Below are positions 23,105 through 34,399 of a stretch of DNA of 64,000 bases, one piece after another. The first letter of the stretch is position 1. Every line of letters begins with the position of its first letter. Under the pieces are notes generated by a model that was not told the origin of the DNA, did not search any database, and was given only the letters and a program-made list of their open reading frames with translations. Source of the stretch: Acanthochlamys bracteata (lineage: Eukaryota; Streptophyta; Magnoliopsida; Pandanales; Velloziaceae); assembly GCA_019914995.1 (NCBI GenBank), contig CM034134.1:4968463-5032462 (forward strand). The letters are read 5' to 3'. The position numbers and the translations under genes were made by a program.

Positions 23105-24420
23105 TTAAAAAATTTCAATAATGCCAATTCTTCGACGTGCTCAGTAAATATCTTTGGAGGGAACCCATTAGGTAATGGATCCGAAATCATAAGATTGATG
23201 CTAATATGCTTAATTGACATCCTTTATTTCTAAACTTTTTCTTTAATGGCAAGGGCTTTGCTAAAATATGCACAATGCAGCCAGAGGGACTTTGCGAAGT
23301 CTAGCAGACTGTGGTAAGTTTTCTTGCATGAGACTCGCGTTGAGGCAAAAGTGTATTGTGAAACATCTAGTCTCGGTGATTGTACGTTAAGTGGCGTGGA
23401 TATAAGTACTGCGGTGCCCATCTAATTAAAATTCCCTAGTGTGCTATGTGGCTTGCATTTGCTAATACCTGTGTTTATTTATTTAGTTGTATCGTGTTAA
23501 ACACTTTGGTACAAGGTACTTTTTGTGTTCAATTACTCGCTAGCAACTTTACAGCCACATGATTTCTCACTCTTCACTTACTCAATTTAGAATAGTGAAG
23601 CTTTTAGTTTTTGTCTTGCAAAAACTCAATTCAAGTAATCACGCCTTGCCAAAACTCAAAACTCAATTCAAGTAATGATCTTTAGTGCCTTGCAAATATC
23701 TCTCCACTTTCTTTGTAGTTTTTCAGTAATCATACCTTGGATTACACTGACATTGGCCTAGCATTTCAAATCTCTCTAAAACTTTACTAACATATGCTTT
23801 CTGACACAACCTAGCAATCCTGGTGACCGATCTTCAGAAATTTCAATTTCGATCACATAAGTCGCTTCTCCCATATTTTTCATTTCAAAGTTTTAGAAAG
23901 AAAATTTTTGGTCTTATGTAATAGACCAAGATTATTGGTTGTAACCAAGGTATCATCAAAATACAACCTTAGAATTATAATTTTTCTCTAACTTTCCTTT
24001 AGATACATACATCGATCACTAATGTATACTTTAAATCTAAAGGTAGTTATATTATTATTGAATTTAAGATACCATTGTCAGAAAGCTTGCATAACGCCGT
24101 ATATTAATTTCTTAAGTTTACACACCAACCCTTTTTTTCCTTCAACCAAGAAACCTTTAGGTTGATATGTATATAATGCTTCATCTAAATTCCTATTCAA
24201 AAAGACAATTTTCACATCAATTTGATGCAGCTTAAATCATAATGAACTAATAAAACCATGATGATTCTAAACAAGTCTCTTCTTGAAACTGGAGAAAATG
24301 TTTCATTATGGTCAATGCCATTTCTTTGAGCGAAACCTTTAGCAATAGTTCTAGCCTTAGCAATTCGTTTTGCCATTTGAGACGCGTTTGGTCTAAAAAT
24401 ACTCACTTGCACCTAATACA
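23105..24420 (-). pseudogene. Decayed Ty1/copia RT-RNase H, split by an LTR fragment
   Basis: The minus strand from 24412 gives KGFAQRNGIDHNETFSPV, the copia RT entry motif. Downstream are ALYTYQPKGFLVEGKKGLVC and LKKLIYGV (24205-24075), and EMKNMGEATYVIEIEI (about 23885-23840). The extreme C-terminus, resembling HISTDLMIADPLTKGLPPKxF, is at about 23222-23130 and reads HISINLMISDPLPNGFPPKIF. Between them, 23230-23560 is the end of a Sirevirus-like LTR in the opposite orientation, which separates RT from the RNase H terminus. Stops and frameshifts are frequent. Confidence 0.72.
23235..23620 (+). repeat. Sirevirus-like LTR 3' portion (copy B)
   Basis: It shares the ordered landmarks of the family: AGGGACTTTGCGAAG, a TTCTTGCATGAGACTCGCGTTGAGG block, CATCTAGTCTCGGTGATTGTACGTT, GTGGCGTGGA, GTGTGCTATGTGGCTTGCA and TTTGTCTTGCAAAAACTCAATTCA. 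It lies inside the minus-strand copia remnant. Confidence 0.68.
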
Positions 24421-25055
24421 TAAGGAAAGATTCCAGTTAGCAGGCAATGTCTAACTGATGCAATTCTTGAAAGTTCTCTTGCAGATGCCATACCTTACTA
24501 AATATAACAATACGATGTTTCGAGGTCCAAACTATCGAGCAAGCTTGCCCAGATCTTGCACTGGTTATGCAATATGAAATGAGAAGCCATAGATGTGTTC
24601 TCCTTTTCAGATATGGTTATTGTGCTACAGGTTCTTTTTTTGTGTGTGCTTTTCAAACGATTAATGTAACGTGTGTGTTTTAGGTGAGAACCTTAGAGTT
24701 TGTGCTATTTTATTTTAGATATGTTTTAATAAAATCATGAATTGAATCAGCTTGAGGTTTGCAAGTTATTTATTTTACCATAAATTTATTTTTGAAGGAT
24801 TTTTAGATTATGCCTGATGATTTGGTTAGTGAATCTTTTAACTTGTGTTTCATTGCCTAGGACTAGATTAAATCTGAATTCGAGTTAGGTGGTGAAATTT
24901 TTAATTAGATTTCGAAACATTTTAATGAGCGAAGCATTCACTGATTAGTCACTTGGTGATTAATTAATTATTTGTTCTATTATTCAAATTACTGCTACAA
25001 CATTTCACATTACTCCATAACTACTCTTATAATGATTTAGAAGGCCACACAGGAT
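24421..25055. other. Unassigned AT-rich sequence
   Basis: I see no gene, RNA or element end. The first part may be a further decayed upstream portion of the minus-strand copia, but no motif supports this. Confidence 0.3.
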
Positions 25056-25197
25056 ATTCAAGTTTTGAGAAGAATAGATAGAGAAGAACAAGCAGATCTA
25101 AGATCAGACTAAAGCCGGAGAAGAAGATTCAAGTTTTTGAGAAGAATAGATAGAGAAGAAGAAGCTGATCTAAATCTAACTAAAGCTGAGAACCTTC
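25056..25197. repeat. Tandem duplication, two 71-bp units
   Basis: Units 25056-25126 and 25127-25197 both start ATTCAAGTTTT, continue GAGAAGAATAGATAGAGAAGAA, and carry GATCTAA and ACTAAAGC, differing by a few substitutions and one T. It lies just upstream of an LTR fragment. Confidence 0.8.
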
Positions 25198-25339
25198 TTT
25201 TTCGATTGTGACGATTGTGGAACCTTACGACGTTGATGTGACCCGCTGATAAGAAGATTCGGCTCGGAATTGTGCCCAGGTCATCGATTTTCGGTTGGAT
25301 TAGGCCGGTCTGGCCAAGTTTGACTACTATGCTTTGGTC

Positions 25340-26230
25340 GCTAATAATATTTTTTCTTGAAGTGAATTGAAACAGCAACTTGCAAACACGATATCTCTCA
25401 GCTTGAGTCACATTCTGGAGATCCGATTTTTGCAAATTAAAGCTAACATGATAAGCTATCCACAGCCAATCTGAGCCAATCACATCCACTAACGAACTAG
25501 AGAAATTAACAAAGTGGCTGGACATTCAAGTTACCAAATGGACAGAACCATGACATATACTCGTACCCAAGACAGTTTTATTTATCTAATTATGCCAACC
25601 AATTGCAAGTGCCTTTAGAAGATGCTAGACCAACGAAAGAGGTTTTCTAGGATATCTATTTGTAGATTTTATAAAAACAATATTCGAAGCTATTTAGTAA
25701 ATCTACAAAAAAGGAAAGATTTCAGCAAGCAGACAACTTCTAACCAATCAAACCATGACTTCATACGTTGACCATCCATTTGAATGTTTATCTGGTCTCT
25801 ATATTGACAGATAGAAAGAAGACAACATAAAGGTAATTTCTATACAAGGAGATTATACTGCTTATTGAAGAATCTGGCATAAAATTTGGATGATATGGCA
25901 GCAAAAACTCGAGGAAGCACTAGGAGATGTTAGATGAGTTTGCAACTTCATTGGAGGTTGGATTCACTTCAAATTTGAAGACACATTCATGAGACCGTAG
26001 GAAGTCTTACACATTAGCAGGAACGGCCATCATAAGAAAGGATTCGAGGAAAATTTAGTGGAAGAAAGCATAGAACAAGAAGTCTTCAAATCCTTTTTCT
26101 TTTGATGTTTGCCTTCCATTCTTCCTATCTGTTAGAAGTTTGATCCATTGCTGCAAATCTAATCTGAAATTAAGGAGGAGACTCCACTATATAGTTGTAG
26201 CATTTAGGACAGCAAGATACTATGAGAGTC
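25340..26230 (+). repeat. Sirevirus-like LTR middle portion
   Basis: This aligns in order with 54960-55760 through short blocks: CTTGCAAACACGATAT, AACAAAGT/GGCTGGACA, CCATTTGAATGTTTATCTGGT, AAAATTTGGATGATATGGCAGCAAA and GAGGAAGCACTAGGAG. It is the middle of the same LTR family whose ends appear elsewhere in the window. Both the true LTR start and end are absent. Confidence 0.55.
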
Positions 26231-26539
26231 GTAAAACCACTCCACTATTTTGAGATTTGCTTAGTTTGGCTTTTCATCTGACTCTTTACTTTTTTCCAAA
26301 CTTATTTTTAAACTATTTTAGAAAAGTCAAAAATATAGTGCTCATTTATGACACCTAGATTGGCATGCCAAAATGGTTGAAAAGTCAAAAAAGGTGTGCT
26401 TATTTACGGTCGTAGTTCACTAGTCAAAGATGGTGTGTATTTATGGTAATGGTTTACTAGTCAAAGATATGGTCAAAGATGTGATGCTTACTAATAGCAC
26501 CTAGAGCAAGGTATCTTCAAACGATAGTTATCCACAAAG

Positions 26540-26791
26540 ATATTTTGGAAGAACATTCTAAATAAACATTCTCCACCCTCCGATCAAAGCCATCCCCACC
26601 GTTCATCAAGAGGAGGAAGGAGTATAAAAAGGAGGAGCCCTCATTTGAATACAACACACACAATCAATACAATACAATACCACATGCAATACTACAATCA
26701 CACCAATCAATGAAGAGCAACCACCAAAACTTGAGAAAGCAAGCAACATCAAGCATCCAATCATACACACTTGCTCTTAGGATAGCCACCA
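26540..26791 (+). promoter_or_regulatory. LTR-like promoter region with TATA box, left flank of the solo LTR
   Basis: The stretch CCGTTCATCAAGAGGAGG, then GTATAAAAAGGAGGAGCCC (TATA box at about 26612) and TCATTTGAATAC, resembles the promoter part of the gypsy LTR at 50820-50870 (GGAGCTATAAATAGGAGG, then GCCCTCATTTGG). It is probably an LTR fragment of that family. The target duplication CACCA of the Tekay-like LTR ends it at 26791. The sequence after 34114 would be its continuation. Confidence 0.5.
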
Positions 26792-28677
26792 TGTCATGAC
26801 CCGCACCGGAGCTGTGACGAGCACTGGTAAAGGCCGAGCCCAGATTAAAATTGAACTCAACCTAACTAAAAATTAAATTTCACCGTCTTATTCAAATTTC
26901 AACAGTACCTTTCCTAAAATTCAAGGGATAGATATGCACATGTACTATAAATATATTTCAACACTATAACTACAGCAAGACTTATGAGTAGCTACTCCAA
27001 AAAACACATACAGTAGCAACAATTCATAGTACCTTCTCGAATTTATTACAATTTACAACGAATATACACCCAATGAAGTTACAAGTTTTTCAAAGTGCAG
27101 AGCCAACTATATGCAAGGCAAAATAAAATAAATTGGATAAGATGTAATACCCTTAATGGGCACGTGCGATAGATGATGCCCGCAAATCATCTTCTATTGA
27201 CTTCAAATAAATCTAGAGGATGCCAAAGAGAAAGAAATAATGAGCCCAATCTCAACGAGATGAAAAGCAGAATGCATTGGTTTAGATCACTAATATTGTT
27301 TTATTCCCTACATGAAAAAAAAAATATAATGATAGATCAGATCAGTCCTACTAAGTCTTGAACCGTCCCATACAGATCCAATTCTTAATAGGGGAGATAA
27401 GGTTACATACAATGCAATATGAAAAATAAATGAATGATTAAGTAATAAATAATATGAAATATAAATTCACAATTATATATACATTACTAAGTGCTTTTAA
27501 AGAAAACATCTACTTTAAAAACATAAATAAGAAAATAATGTAAGAAAAACTATATTATAGTAAATAGTTATAAATAGCTAAGTAAACAAATCAAGTACTT
27601 ATTACAAGTTGTATAAACATAATAAATTCATAGGTTAAAAAATAGTGATAAAATGAGTGAATAAAATATTCGTTAATAATTACTTAAAATGAAATGGTTA
27701 TCAAGCAATATGTTGATAAACAAAGTACTTTTTTAAAAATAATAACTTAACAAATCATAATAAAAAATACTTTACTAATAAGATGTTATAACAAATTATA
27801 ATCCAAGATAAAAAATTCAACAGTCAGGAAGTCTGGCTATTTAAACCGATATCTAGTCGCATCTAATGTCTCTGTCAGCACCCGATGTCCAGACTTCATC
27901 TGCGCCCCATCGAGGCTACGACCATGCGGTTGTCGGTCATGATGGACCGTGGTATCGCCCCCACGTGCATGAGCTTACCTAATAATATGACCATAGACGG
28001 ATATTTTCTCCCCCACACTCATTAGAGTACTAATCACAATCCCTGACTTACTCGCCTGTCTCTATGTAGCGCAAGTATAAAAAGTATTAAAATTATTTTT
28101 CATACACAAATACATATAATATATCCATATACTTGTAAAACACTTATCAAACTTGTAGTTTCATTTACCATAAATTATATGCCATCCAAACACAGAACAT
28201 GATAATTAATATTTCATAAAATCCTTCATAATTGTAGTAGAATTATCATGCTCAAATAATAATGCCATTAATCATAACTTTAAGAAATTAAAATATCATG
28301 TTATCAAGCTCAATAATAAAAAATGCATCACATCATGCAACACGAGGAAGAATCATATATACACAGAAATGGCAAGGTATACCGAAGGATCAAAATAAAG
28401 ATTACCTGTGCCGGAAAACCTAACAAGTCTAAGAAAGGAGAGATGGCATGGTAACCCACACCTGAAATCCATGCAATTATCCAAATTCATCAGTTACTAT
28501 TATGCTAAATAGCTTGGTCTAATCTCTTATTCCAATCCTAATACATAACGAATGTGATTATTACCCATCGCCACATACATTAACTAATTTATGATTCTTG
28601 ATGCAATTAGATCCAAACGTAAGACTACAACACAACCATCTTTAAGCGCAACCGTATCCAAAGTTCAACCACAAAAC

Positions 28678-28894
28678 TGATAAGGATATTTGATTCCTTC
28701 GCATATTTGGAGTGCTTAATTTAGAAAAATTTTATTTAGAAAGATTAGATTTTATTTTATTCTAAAAATATTTGATTTGGATTAATTTTAGAAAGATTAG
28801 ATTTTATGAATATTTAACTTTTGCAAACTTTGAGTGTATATATATGTGCTCATATCAATAAAGAAAAACAAGTCATTGAATATAATTCTCTACA
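28678..28894 (+). repeat. Left LTR of copia element 4
   Basis: 217 bp, TGATAAGG to TTCTCTACA. It contains an extra 15-bp A/T-rich piece near 28730 that is absent from the right LTR and looks like a local duplication of TTTAGAAA. Confidence 0.9.
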
Positions 28895-28907
28895 TGGTAA
28901 CAGAGCC
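28895..28907 (+). promoter_or_regulatory. Primer binding site of copia element 4
   Basis: TGGTAACAGAGCC directly follows the LTR and differs by one base from the initiator-Met consensus. Confidence 0.85.
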
Positions 28908-28979
28908 ACTATTGCTCTAACGAGCTCCATCTCTTCTCAAATTCTTTTTTCCCTAACTCAGTAGTTTCAAATACTCTCA

Positions 28980-29609
28980 ATGGCCACTATCTCTACATCA
29001 TCTAGTAATTCTTCTATCATTACTCAAGACTCCAATCAACAATTGATTGCCATCAACGTAGTCGCTCAAGCTCCATTAAAACTCAATGATACAAACTATC
29101 TCTCCTGGAAGTTCCAATTCAACACTCTTCTTATTGGTTTTGATCTCATTGGCTTCATTGATGGATCTAAACCGTGTCCACCACCCACTATTACTACAGA
29201 TAGTTCAGTAATTACCAATCCAGCTTATACTCACTGGAAACGTCAAGATCAGTTGATCCTCAATGCATTCATTGGATCTATCTCTCCAAACATTATTCCA
29301 TTCATTACCAGTGCCACTACCTCTAGTGACGCTTGGCATATTCTTGCCAATACTTATGCCAAGCCAACACGCCGTCGCCGTCTACAAATTCGAAGTCATC
29401 TAAAAAATTCTCAAAAGGGTTCTCAAAGTGTTACTGAATACTTACAAAGAATTAAAAGGTATGCCAATGAACTTGCACTACTTAGTACCCCTATGGATGC
29501 CGAACACCTACTTGAAAAAATTCTAGATGGTCTTGGCGATCAATTTCATGATCTTATTGTTGCTCTCCAAGCACGCGAGACCCCAACCTCACTTGAGAAA
29601 CTACATTAA
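28980..29609 (+). pseudogene. Copia element 4: gag (UBN2-type), stop-truncated
   Basis: A 209-codon frame starting ATG at 28980, 85 bases after the LTR. It reads VVAQAPLKLNDTNYLSWKFQ, then HWKRQDQLILNAFIGSIS, and later QSVTEYLQRIKRYANELALL, the retrotransposon gag core of plant copia elements, which builds the particle. It ends at a TAA (29607-29609) in the segment ETPTSLEKLH, where the family normally continues with further gag sequence and the zinc knuckle. The stop is the first lesion. Confidence 0.88.
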
Positions 29610-29750
29610 AAACTCCTCACTCTTGAAGCCACTCATCGCAATGTAATATCAAAGGCTTAACCAACACCAGCGACTGCTAATCCAGCACACAGAAATTTAA
29701 GGCATCGTCCCACTTCCAACTCCGATCACACAGGCTCTTCTCGGCCCACT

Positions 29751-30500
29751 ATGTCTTCCAACACTGGCTCCTCCATGCCAACATCTAATGGTGATCGCCC
29801 TTCACCAAGACCATATCTTGGTCGTTGTCAAATATGTGGCACTCAAGGACACTCAGCTAAGCGGTGCCCATCCTTTCGTCTAATACCAATCAATCAAGTG
29901 CCAACCAACCAAGTGCCAATCAACCGCGGATCCGGAACAAATCTTACCTCATGGCAGCCACGAGCTAACTTTGCAGCTAATACCGGCGCAGAAACTCCTT
30001 CTTGGCTACTTGACAGTGGTGCCTCCCATCACGTTACCGGGGATCTCAACAATCTCTCACTTCACTCTCCCTACAATGGTTCCGACGACATTATGATTGG
30101 AGATGGCACAGGTTTACCAATCACTCACACTGATTCCACTTTTCTACCTTCCTCTACTCATAATTTTACACTCAATAATGTTCTTTGTGTGCCAAGCATG
30201 AAAAAAAATTTAATCTCTATTTCTCAATTTTGCCTCACCAATAATATTTTCGTTGAATTCTTACCACATTCTTTTCTTGTGAAGGACCTTCGTACGGGGG
30301 CACAACTTCTTCAAGGACGAACTAAAGATGGCGTTTATGAGTGGCCAATCACACTAATCCAATCTTCACCATTACTTGCTCTATCCAGTGTCAAAACCTC
30401 TTCATCCGAATGGCATCATAGACTAGGGCATCCATCTTTCAAATCTTCAAACATATCATATCTAATAGTCAGTTACAACTATTTACTCCTGTATCTATAA
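29751..30500 (+). pseudogene. Copia element 4: zinc knuckle, protease and pre-integrase
   Basis: A long open frame downstream of the gag stop. It contains a complete CCHC knuckle, CQICGTQGHSAKRC (29826-29867), which binds RNA during packaging. An intact-looking aspartic protease site follows, SWLLDSGASHHVTGD (catalytic DSG at 30012-30020), and then the pre-integrase motif EWHHRLGHPSF at about 30407. A tract of VPTNQVPINQVP-like repeats lies just after the knuckle. A frameshift after the LGH motif ends it at 30498. Confidence 0.9.
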
Positions 30501-31275
30501 CAATTTATTGTAACGATTGTCATTGCAATAAAAGTCACAAGTTAACATTTTCCAAATCCATTCTTACTTTTTCTAAACCTCTTGAAAACATTTTCTCTGA
30601 TGTTTGGACTTCACTTATTGTATCTCATGATGGTTTCAAATATTATGTTATTTTCGTCGATCACTTCAACAAATATATATGGTTCTACCCACTCAAAACA
30701 AAATCTAATGTGCATGATATCTTTATTCGCTTTAAAGCTCTTGTAGAAAATTATTTTTTCCATAAAATCATTACTCTTTATACCGACAATAGTGGAGAAT
30801 ATCAAAGTCTTGAAAATTTTCTCTCTACAAATGGTATTTCTCACCTCACCACTCCCACACATACTCCAGAACATAATGGATACTCTGAACGACGACACCG
30901 TGATATTGTTGAAACTGGTCTCTCTCTTCTTTCTCATGCATCTCTCCACTCACATATTGGTCTCAAACTTTCGCTAACGCCGTTTATCTCATTAATCGTC
31001 TACATACTCCAATACTTTAATTCACTTCACCATTTGAAAAAATATTTTGCCATCTACCTAACTATTCCAAACTTCGAGTATTTGGTTGTTTATGCTATTC
31101 TTGGCTTCTTCCTTATTCACCTCATAAACTTGCCCCTCGATCTAAACCATGTATTTTTCTCGGCTACTCTCTTACACAAAGTGCATATATGTCTTGACAA
31201 CTCTAACTCCAAAATCTATGTGTCTCATCACGTTGAATTTGTTAAATCTGTTTTTCCTTTTTCCTCTCTTTAATG
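30501..31275 (+). pseudogene. Copia element 4: integrase core
   Basis: The frame that contains 30710-31273 shows the DDE integrase core: SDVWTSLIVSHDGFKYYVIF with YVIFVDHF (first Asp region), then TLYTDNSGEYQSLENFL (second Asp), and HTPEHNGYSERRHRDIVETG (catalytic Glu). The family usually has SDNGGEF and PxQNGxxERK, so changes exist close to the active residues. Later parts drift into Phe/Leu-rich sequence with frameshifts near 31000. It inserts the cDNA into host DNA in active relatives. Confidence 0.82.
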
Positions 31276-31655
31276 TAATCTTTCCCGTTCTGAATCCACC
31301 ATTGTTGATATATGGGTTCCCTACTCTCCTCTTACTTTCACCATTCCAATTTCTACCCCCTCCTCAGTGCCACTCATAACACCATCTAACGTATCACCAC
31401 CCCCGCACGAAGACCCCTGCAATAATCCAACTTTACCATCTACATCACTTGTGCCTCCTTCTACCAATCATACTGAGTCTTTCAGTGAACCCCATACTTC
31501 AACCAACAACAACCATCCCATGCAAACTAGATCCAAGAACAACATCCACAAGCCCATTTAAAAACTCAACTTGACAACTCAACTTTCCGCCTTTGATGAC
31601 TTAAGAACCAACAAATACGACCTAAGCCCTCAAAGATCCTAAATGGCGTCGGGCC

Positions 31656-32198
31656 ATGTCCGAAGAGTTTGATGCTCTTGTTCGAAACGGCACTTGGAAA
31701 CTTGTTCTATCTAACTCCTCACAAAATATTGTGGGATGTAAGTGGATTTTTCACACTAAACGACTATCTGATGACTCTATTGATAGATACAAAGCACGTC
31801 TGGTTGCTAAGAGATTTCATCAACGGCCCGGAGTGGACTATAATGACACATTTAGTCCAGTTATCAAACCAACAATTGTTCGTCTTGTTCTAAGTCTTGC
31901 CATCAGTAAGGGGTGGTCCCTTCGCCAACTTGATGTTAATAATGCATTTCTTCAAGGACACCTATCTGAAGACGTCTATATGGTTCAACCACCTGGATTC
32001 ATTGATCAAGATTTTCCCACTCATGTTTGCAAACTTCGCAAAGCTATTTATGGTCTCAAACAAGCACCACGAGCTTGGTATCACGAGCTCAAAACATTTT
32101 TACTTGACTCTGGCTTCATCAACTCTCATGCGGACACCTCACTCTTTATTCTTAACACAGATGGGCATCTCATTTACTTATCTATGTTGGTGATCTGA
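31656..32198 (+). pseudogene. Copia element 4: reverse transcriptase, catalytic box changed
   Basis: A 180-codon frame with copia RT signatures: [81 protein letters not shown] and LRKAIYGLKQAPRAWYHEL. At the catalytic YVDD position the DNA reads TAT GTT GGT GAT (32183-32194), so the first Asp is Gly, and a one-base shift just upstream puts it out of frame. Either change alone would stop DNA synthesis by this copy. Confidence 0.9.
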
Positions 32199-32236
32199 TC
32201 ATTACAGGAGACAGCCAGAATATGGTAAAATGATTT

Positions 32237-33140
32237 GTGGAGCTTCTAGCCCAACGATTCTCATTAAAAGATTTTGGACCATTGTCATTCTTCCTTGGTG
32301 TTGAGGTTGTTCCACACAATCATGGCCTTTTTCTCTCTCAACGACGGTACATAACCGATCTCCTTGTCCGAACCAAAATGGTCAATGCTAATCCCGTCAT
32401 GACTCCCTTATCCACCAGTTCAACATTGACACTTCATGCCGGCACAGCTTTGTCTGATCTAACAGAATTTCGGACGGTAGTTGGGAGCCTTCAATATCTG
32501 TCTCTCACACGACCAGATATTGCATTTGCAGTGAACAAGCTCTCTTAATTCATGCATCGGCCAACAACTGAGCATTGGACAGCCGTCAAACGCCTCCTTC
32601 GCTATCTATCTGGTACACTGAATCACGGATTACTCTTATATCGTGATTCACCACTATCTTAGCATGCATTTTCGGATGCTGACTAGGAAGGTAAGAAAGA
32701 TGACTCTACCTTCACTAGTGCCTATGCGGTGTACTTAAGCCGCAATCCAATCTCCTGGAGTTCAAAAAAACAACGGACTGTTGCTCGTTCTTCTGCGGAA
32801 GCTGAATATCGTTCTGTTGCTTCTACTGCTGCTGAACTCAGTTGAATTTGCTCTCTTCTATCTGAGCTTGGTGTTCAACTTCCAGGTACTCCTGTCATAT
32901 ATTGTGATAAAATTGGTGCTATACTTTTGTGCTCCAATCCAGTTTTTCATTCTATGATGAAACATGTTGCCATTGACTTTCACTTCATTAGGGACAAAGT
33001 TCAAAGGGGTGCTTTGCGTGTTACTCATATTTCATCACAAGATCAACTGGCTGATGCACTCACCAAACCACTTCTTCGGATGCGCTTCCTTCTTCTTTGG
33101 TCTAAGATTGGAATCTCTGATCGAAGCTTCATCTTGCGGG
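32237..33140 (+). pseudogene. Copia element 4: RT connection and RNase H
   Basis: The frame begins with the RT thumb/connection (LKDFGPLSFFLGVEVVPHNH, LSQRRYITDLL) and LTRPDIAFAVNKLS, then a TAA at 32546. RNase H follows with two more TAG stops (32658-32690, in the SDAD region where WEG is expected). The C-terminal blocks SSKKQRTVARSSAEAEYRSV, MKHVAIDFHFIRDKVQRG and DALTKPLLRMRF are clear. The end lies 20-30 bases before the purine tract and right LTR. Confidence 0.88.
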
Positions 33141-33143
33141 GCA

Positions 33144-33345
33144 TGATAAGAATATTTGATTCCTTCGCATATTTGGAGTGCTTAATTTAGAAAGATTAGA
33201 TTTTATTTTATTCTAGAAATATTTGATTTGGATTAATTTTAGAAAGATTAGATTTTATGAATATTTAACTTTTGAAAACTTTAAGTGTATATATATGTGC
33301 TCATATCAATAAAGAAAAACAAGTAATTGAGTACAATTCTCTAAA
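33144..33345 (+). repeat. Right LTR of copia element 4
   Basis: 202 bp starting TGATAAGAAT right after TTGCGGGGCA. It ends CTAAA where the left copy has CTACA, followed by the AAAAC duplication. Confidence 0.88.
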
Positions 33346-34399
33346 AAAACATGCCAATCCTCAATAATCGTTCTCTACTACTAAACTAGGACTAGAGTAG
33401 CAATTTAGGAAGGCTTACCGAACTAAGAATCAACCACAGTCCGAATCAAACTCATGTTGCCACGATGAACTTGACTTTTATCAAACCAGGCTACACTATG
33501 CCTTGGTGCCCACTAGCATGCCGGAATGTAGGAGCTAAGATTTCTGCTGAAATTGAAATTGGCTAAAGATGGACAATGCACGCAGATTGTACGGGTGGCA
33601 ACAACGGGAAGCAAAATGGCGCCAAGCCGTGGCAACCACATTGCCCAACCGCAACATCACCCCAGATGGTGGTCTCGAGTGTAGGCATGTACGGCCATGC
33701 TGACGGCGAGCTGAGCAGCATCGGTAAGAGAGGGAGAATAGAATGATTATAGTCTCTAATCGAGCCTACGACAGCCGAATCGACAGCAACGACTAGCATA
33801 CGCGTAGACGAGCGAGATAACACCACCGTGTATTTTCGAGCAAAAACTGACGCAGTAAATACCGAATAGAGGATGGCTAGAGGAGGAGGAAAGAACTCCT
33901 AACATCTATTGAGAAGGATCTGGCAAAATTGCCGAAGTAGACACGAGGAAGATTGGTTCACGGGAAAATGCTTGCTTACGTGGGAGTGGGTAAAAAGACG
34001 AAGAGGAAGAAGTATCTAGAACAATGGAGAATGAACAAAATTAAAGGAAAAGTTGGATGGTGGGCTCCAGCCTATATGCATTGCTAGCCTCATAACTTGT
34101 GGCATTACACACCAACAATCTCATTGTAAGAAACAATTCTATTCTCTCCAACAACAGCTACATTTGGTAGTAGACTTGTAACGAGAGTGGTGTAATCTTT
34201 ATTTTTTGGTGAAGTTTCCTTTTGTATTGCTGCCGTGGTTTTTCACATCTCTGCATGGTAGGAGAGCCTTTTTCATTTAAAATTTTGTGTCTATTGTCTA
34301 TTGCTTCTCATCTTGTCTCATCATTCCTTTGAGTTGTCAGATCCTTGGCACGTCTTATAATTCCACTATGCTACTTTTGGTGTTTAGTTTGGTAAGCAC

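Larger units (their letters stand above)
28678..33345 (+). mobile_element. Ty1/copia retrotransposon with target duplication (element 4)
   Basis: A full-length copia element of 4,668 bp. The left LTR (28678-28894) and right LTR (33144-33345) start TGATAAG and are very similar, with roughly eight substitutions and one 15-bp length difference. The flanking 5 bases are AAAAC on both sides (28673-28677 and 33346-33350). Order: gag, zinc knuckle, protease, integrase, RT, RNase H, purine tract (TTGCGGGGCA). It is the youngest-looking retroelement in the window but is still broken by several stops and frameshifts. The short LTRs and compact size suit the Ale/Retrofit-like end of copia diversity (inference). 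Confidence 0.95.
26792..34109 (-). mobile_element. Tekay-like solo LTR, interrupted by a copia element
   Basis: The plus strand starts TGTCATGACCCGCACC at 26792 and ends GTGGCATTACA at 34109, the same terminal forms as the LTRs of the two Tekay elements. The 5 bases before (26787-26791) and after (34110-34114) are both CACCA, a perfect target-site duplication. No internal Tekay sequence lies between, only LTR-type sequence plus the nested copia (28678-33345) with its duplicated AAAAC. This is therefore a solo LTR of about 2.6 kb, left by recombination between two LTRs. Orientation is by analogy with elements 1 and 3. Confidence 0.85.

Noticed and set aside
33563..33826. 87-codon minus-strand frame
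   Set aside because: It lies within the solo LTR; its counterpart in other LTR copies is not open.
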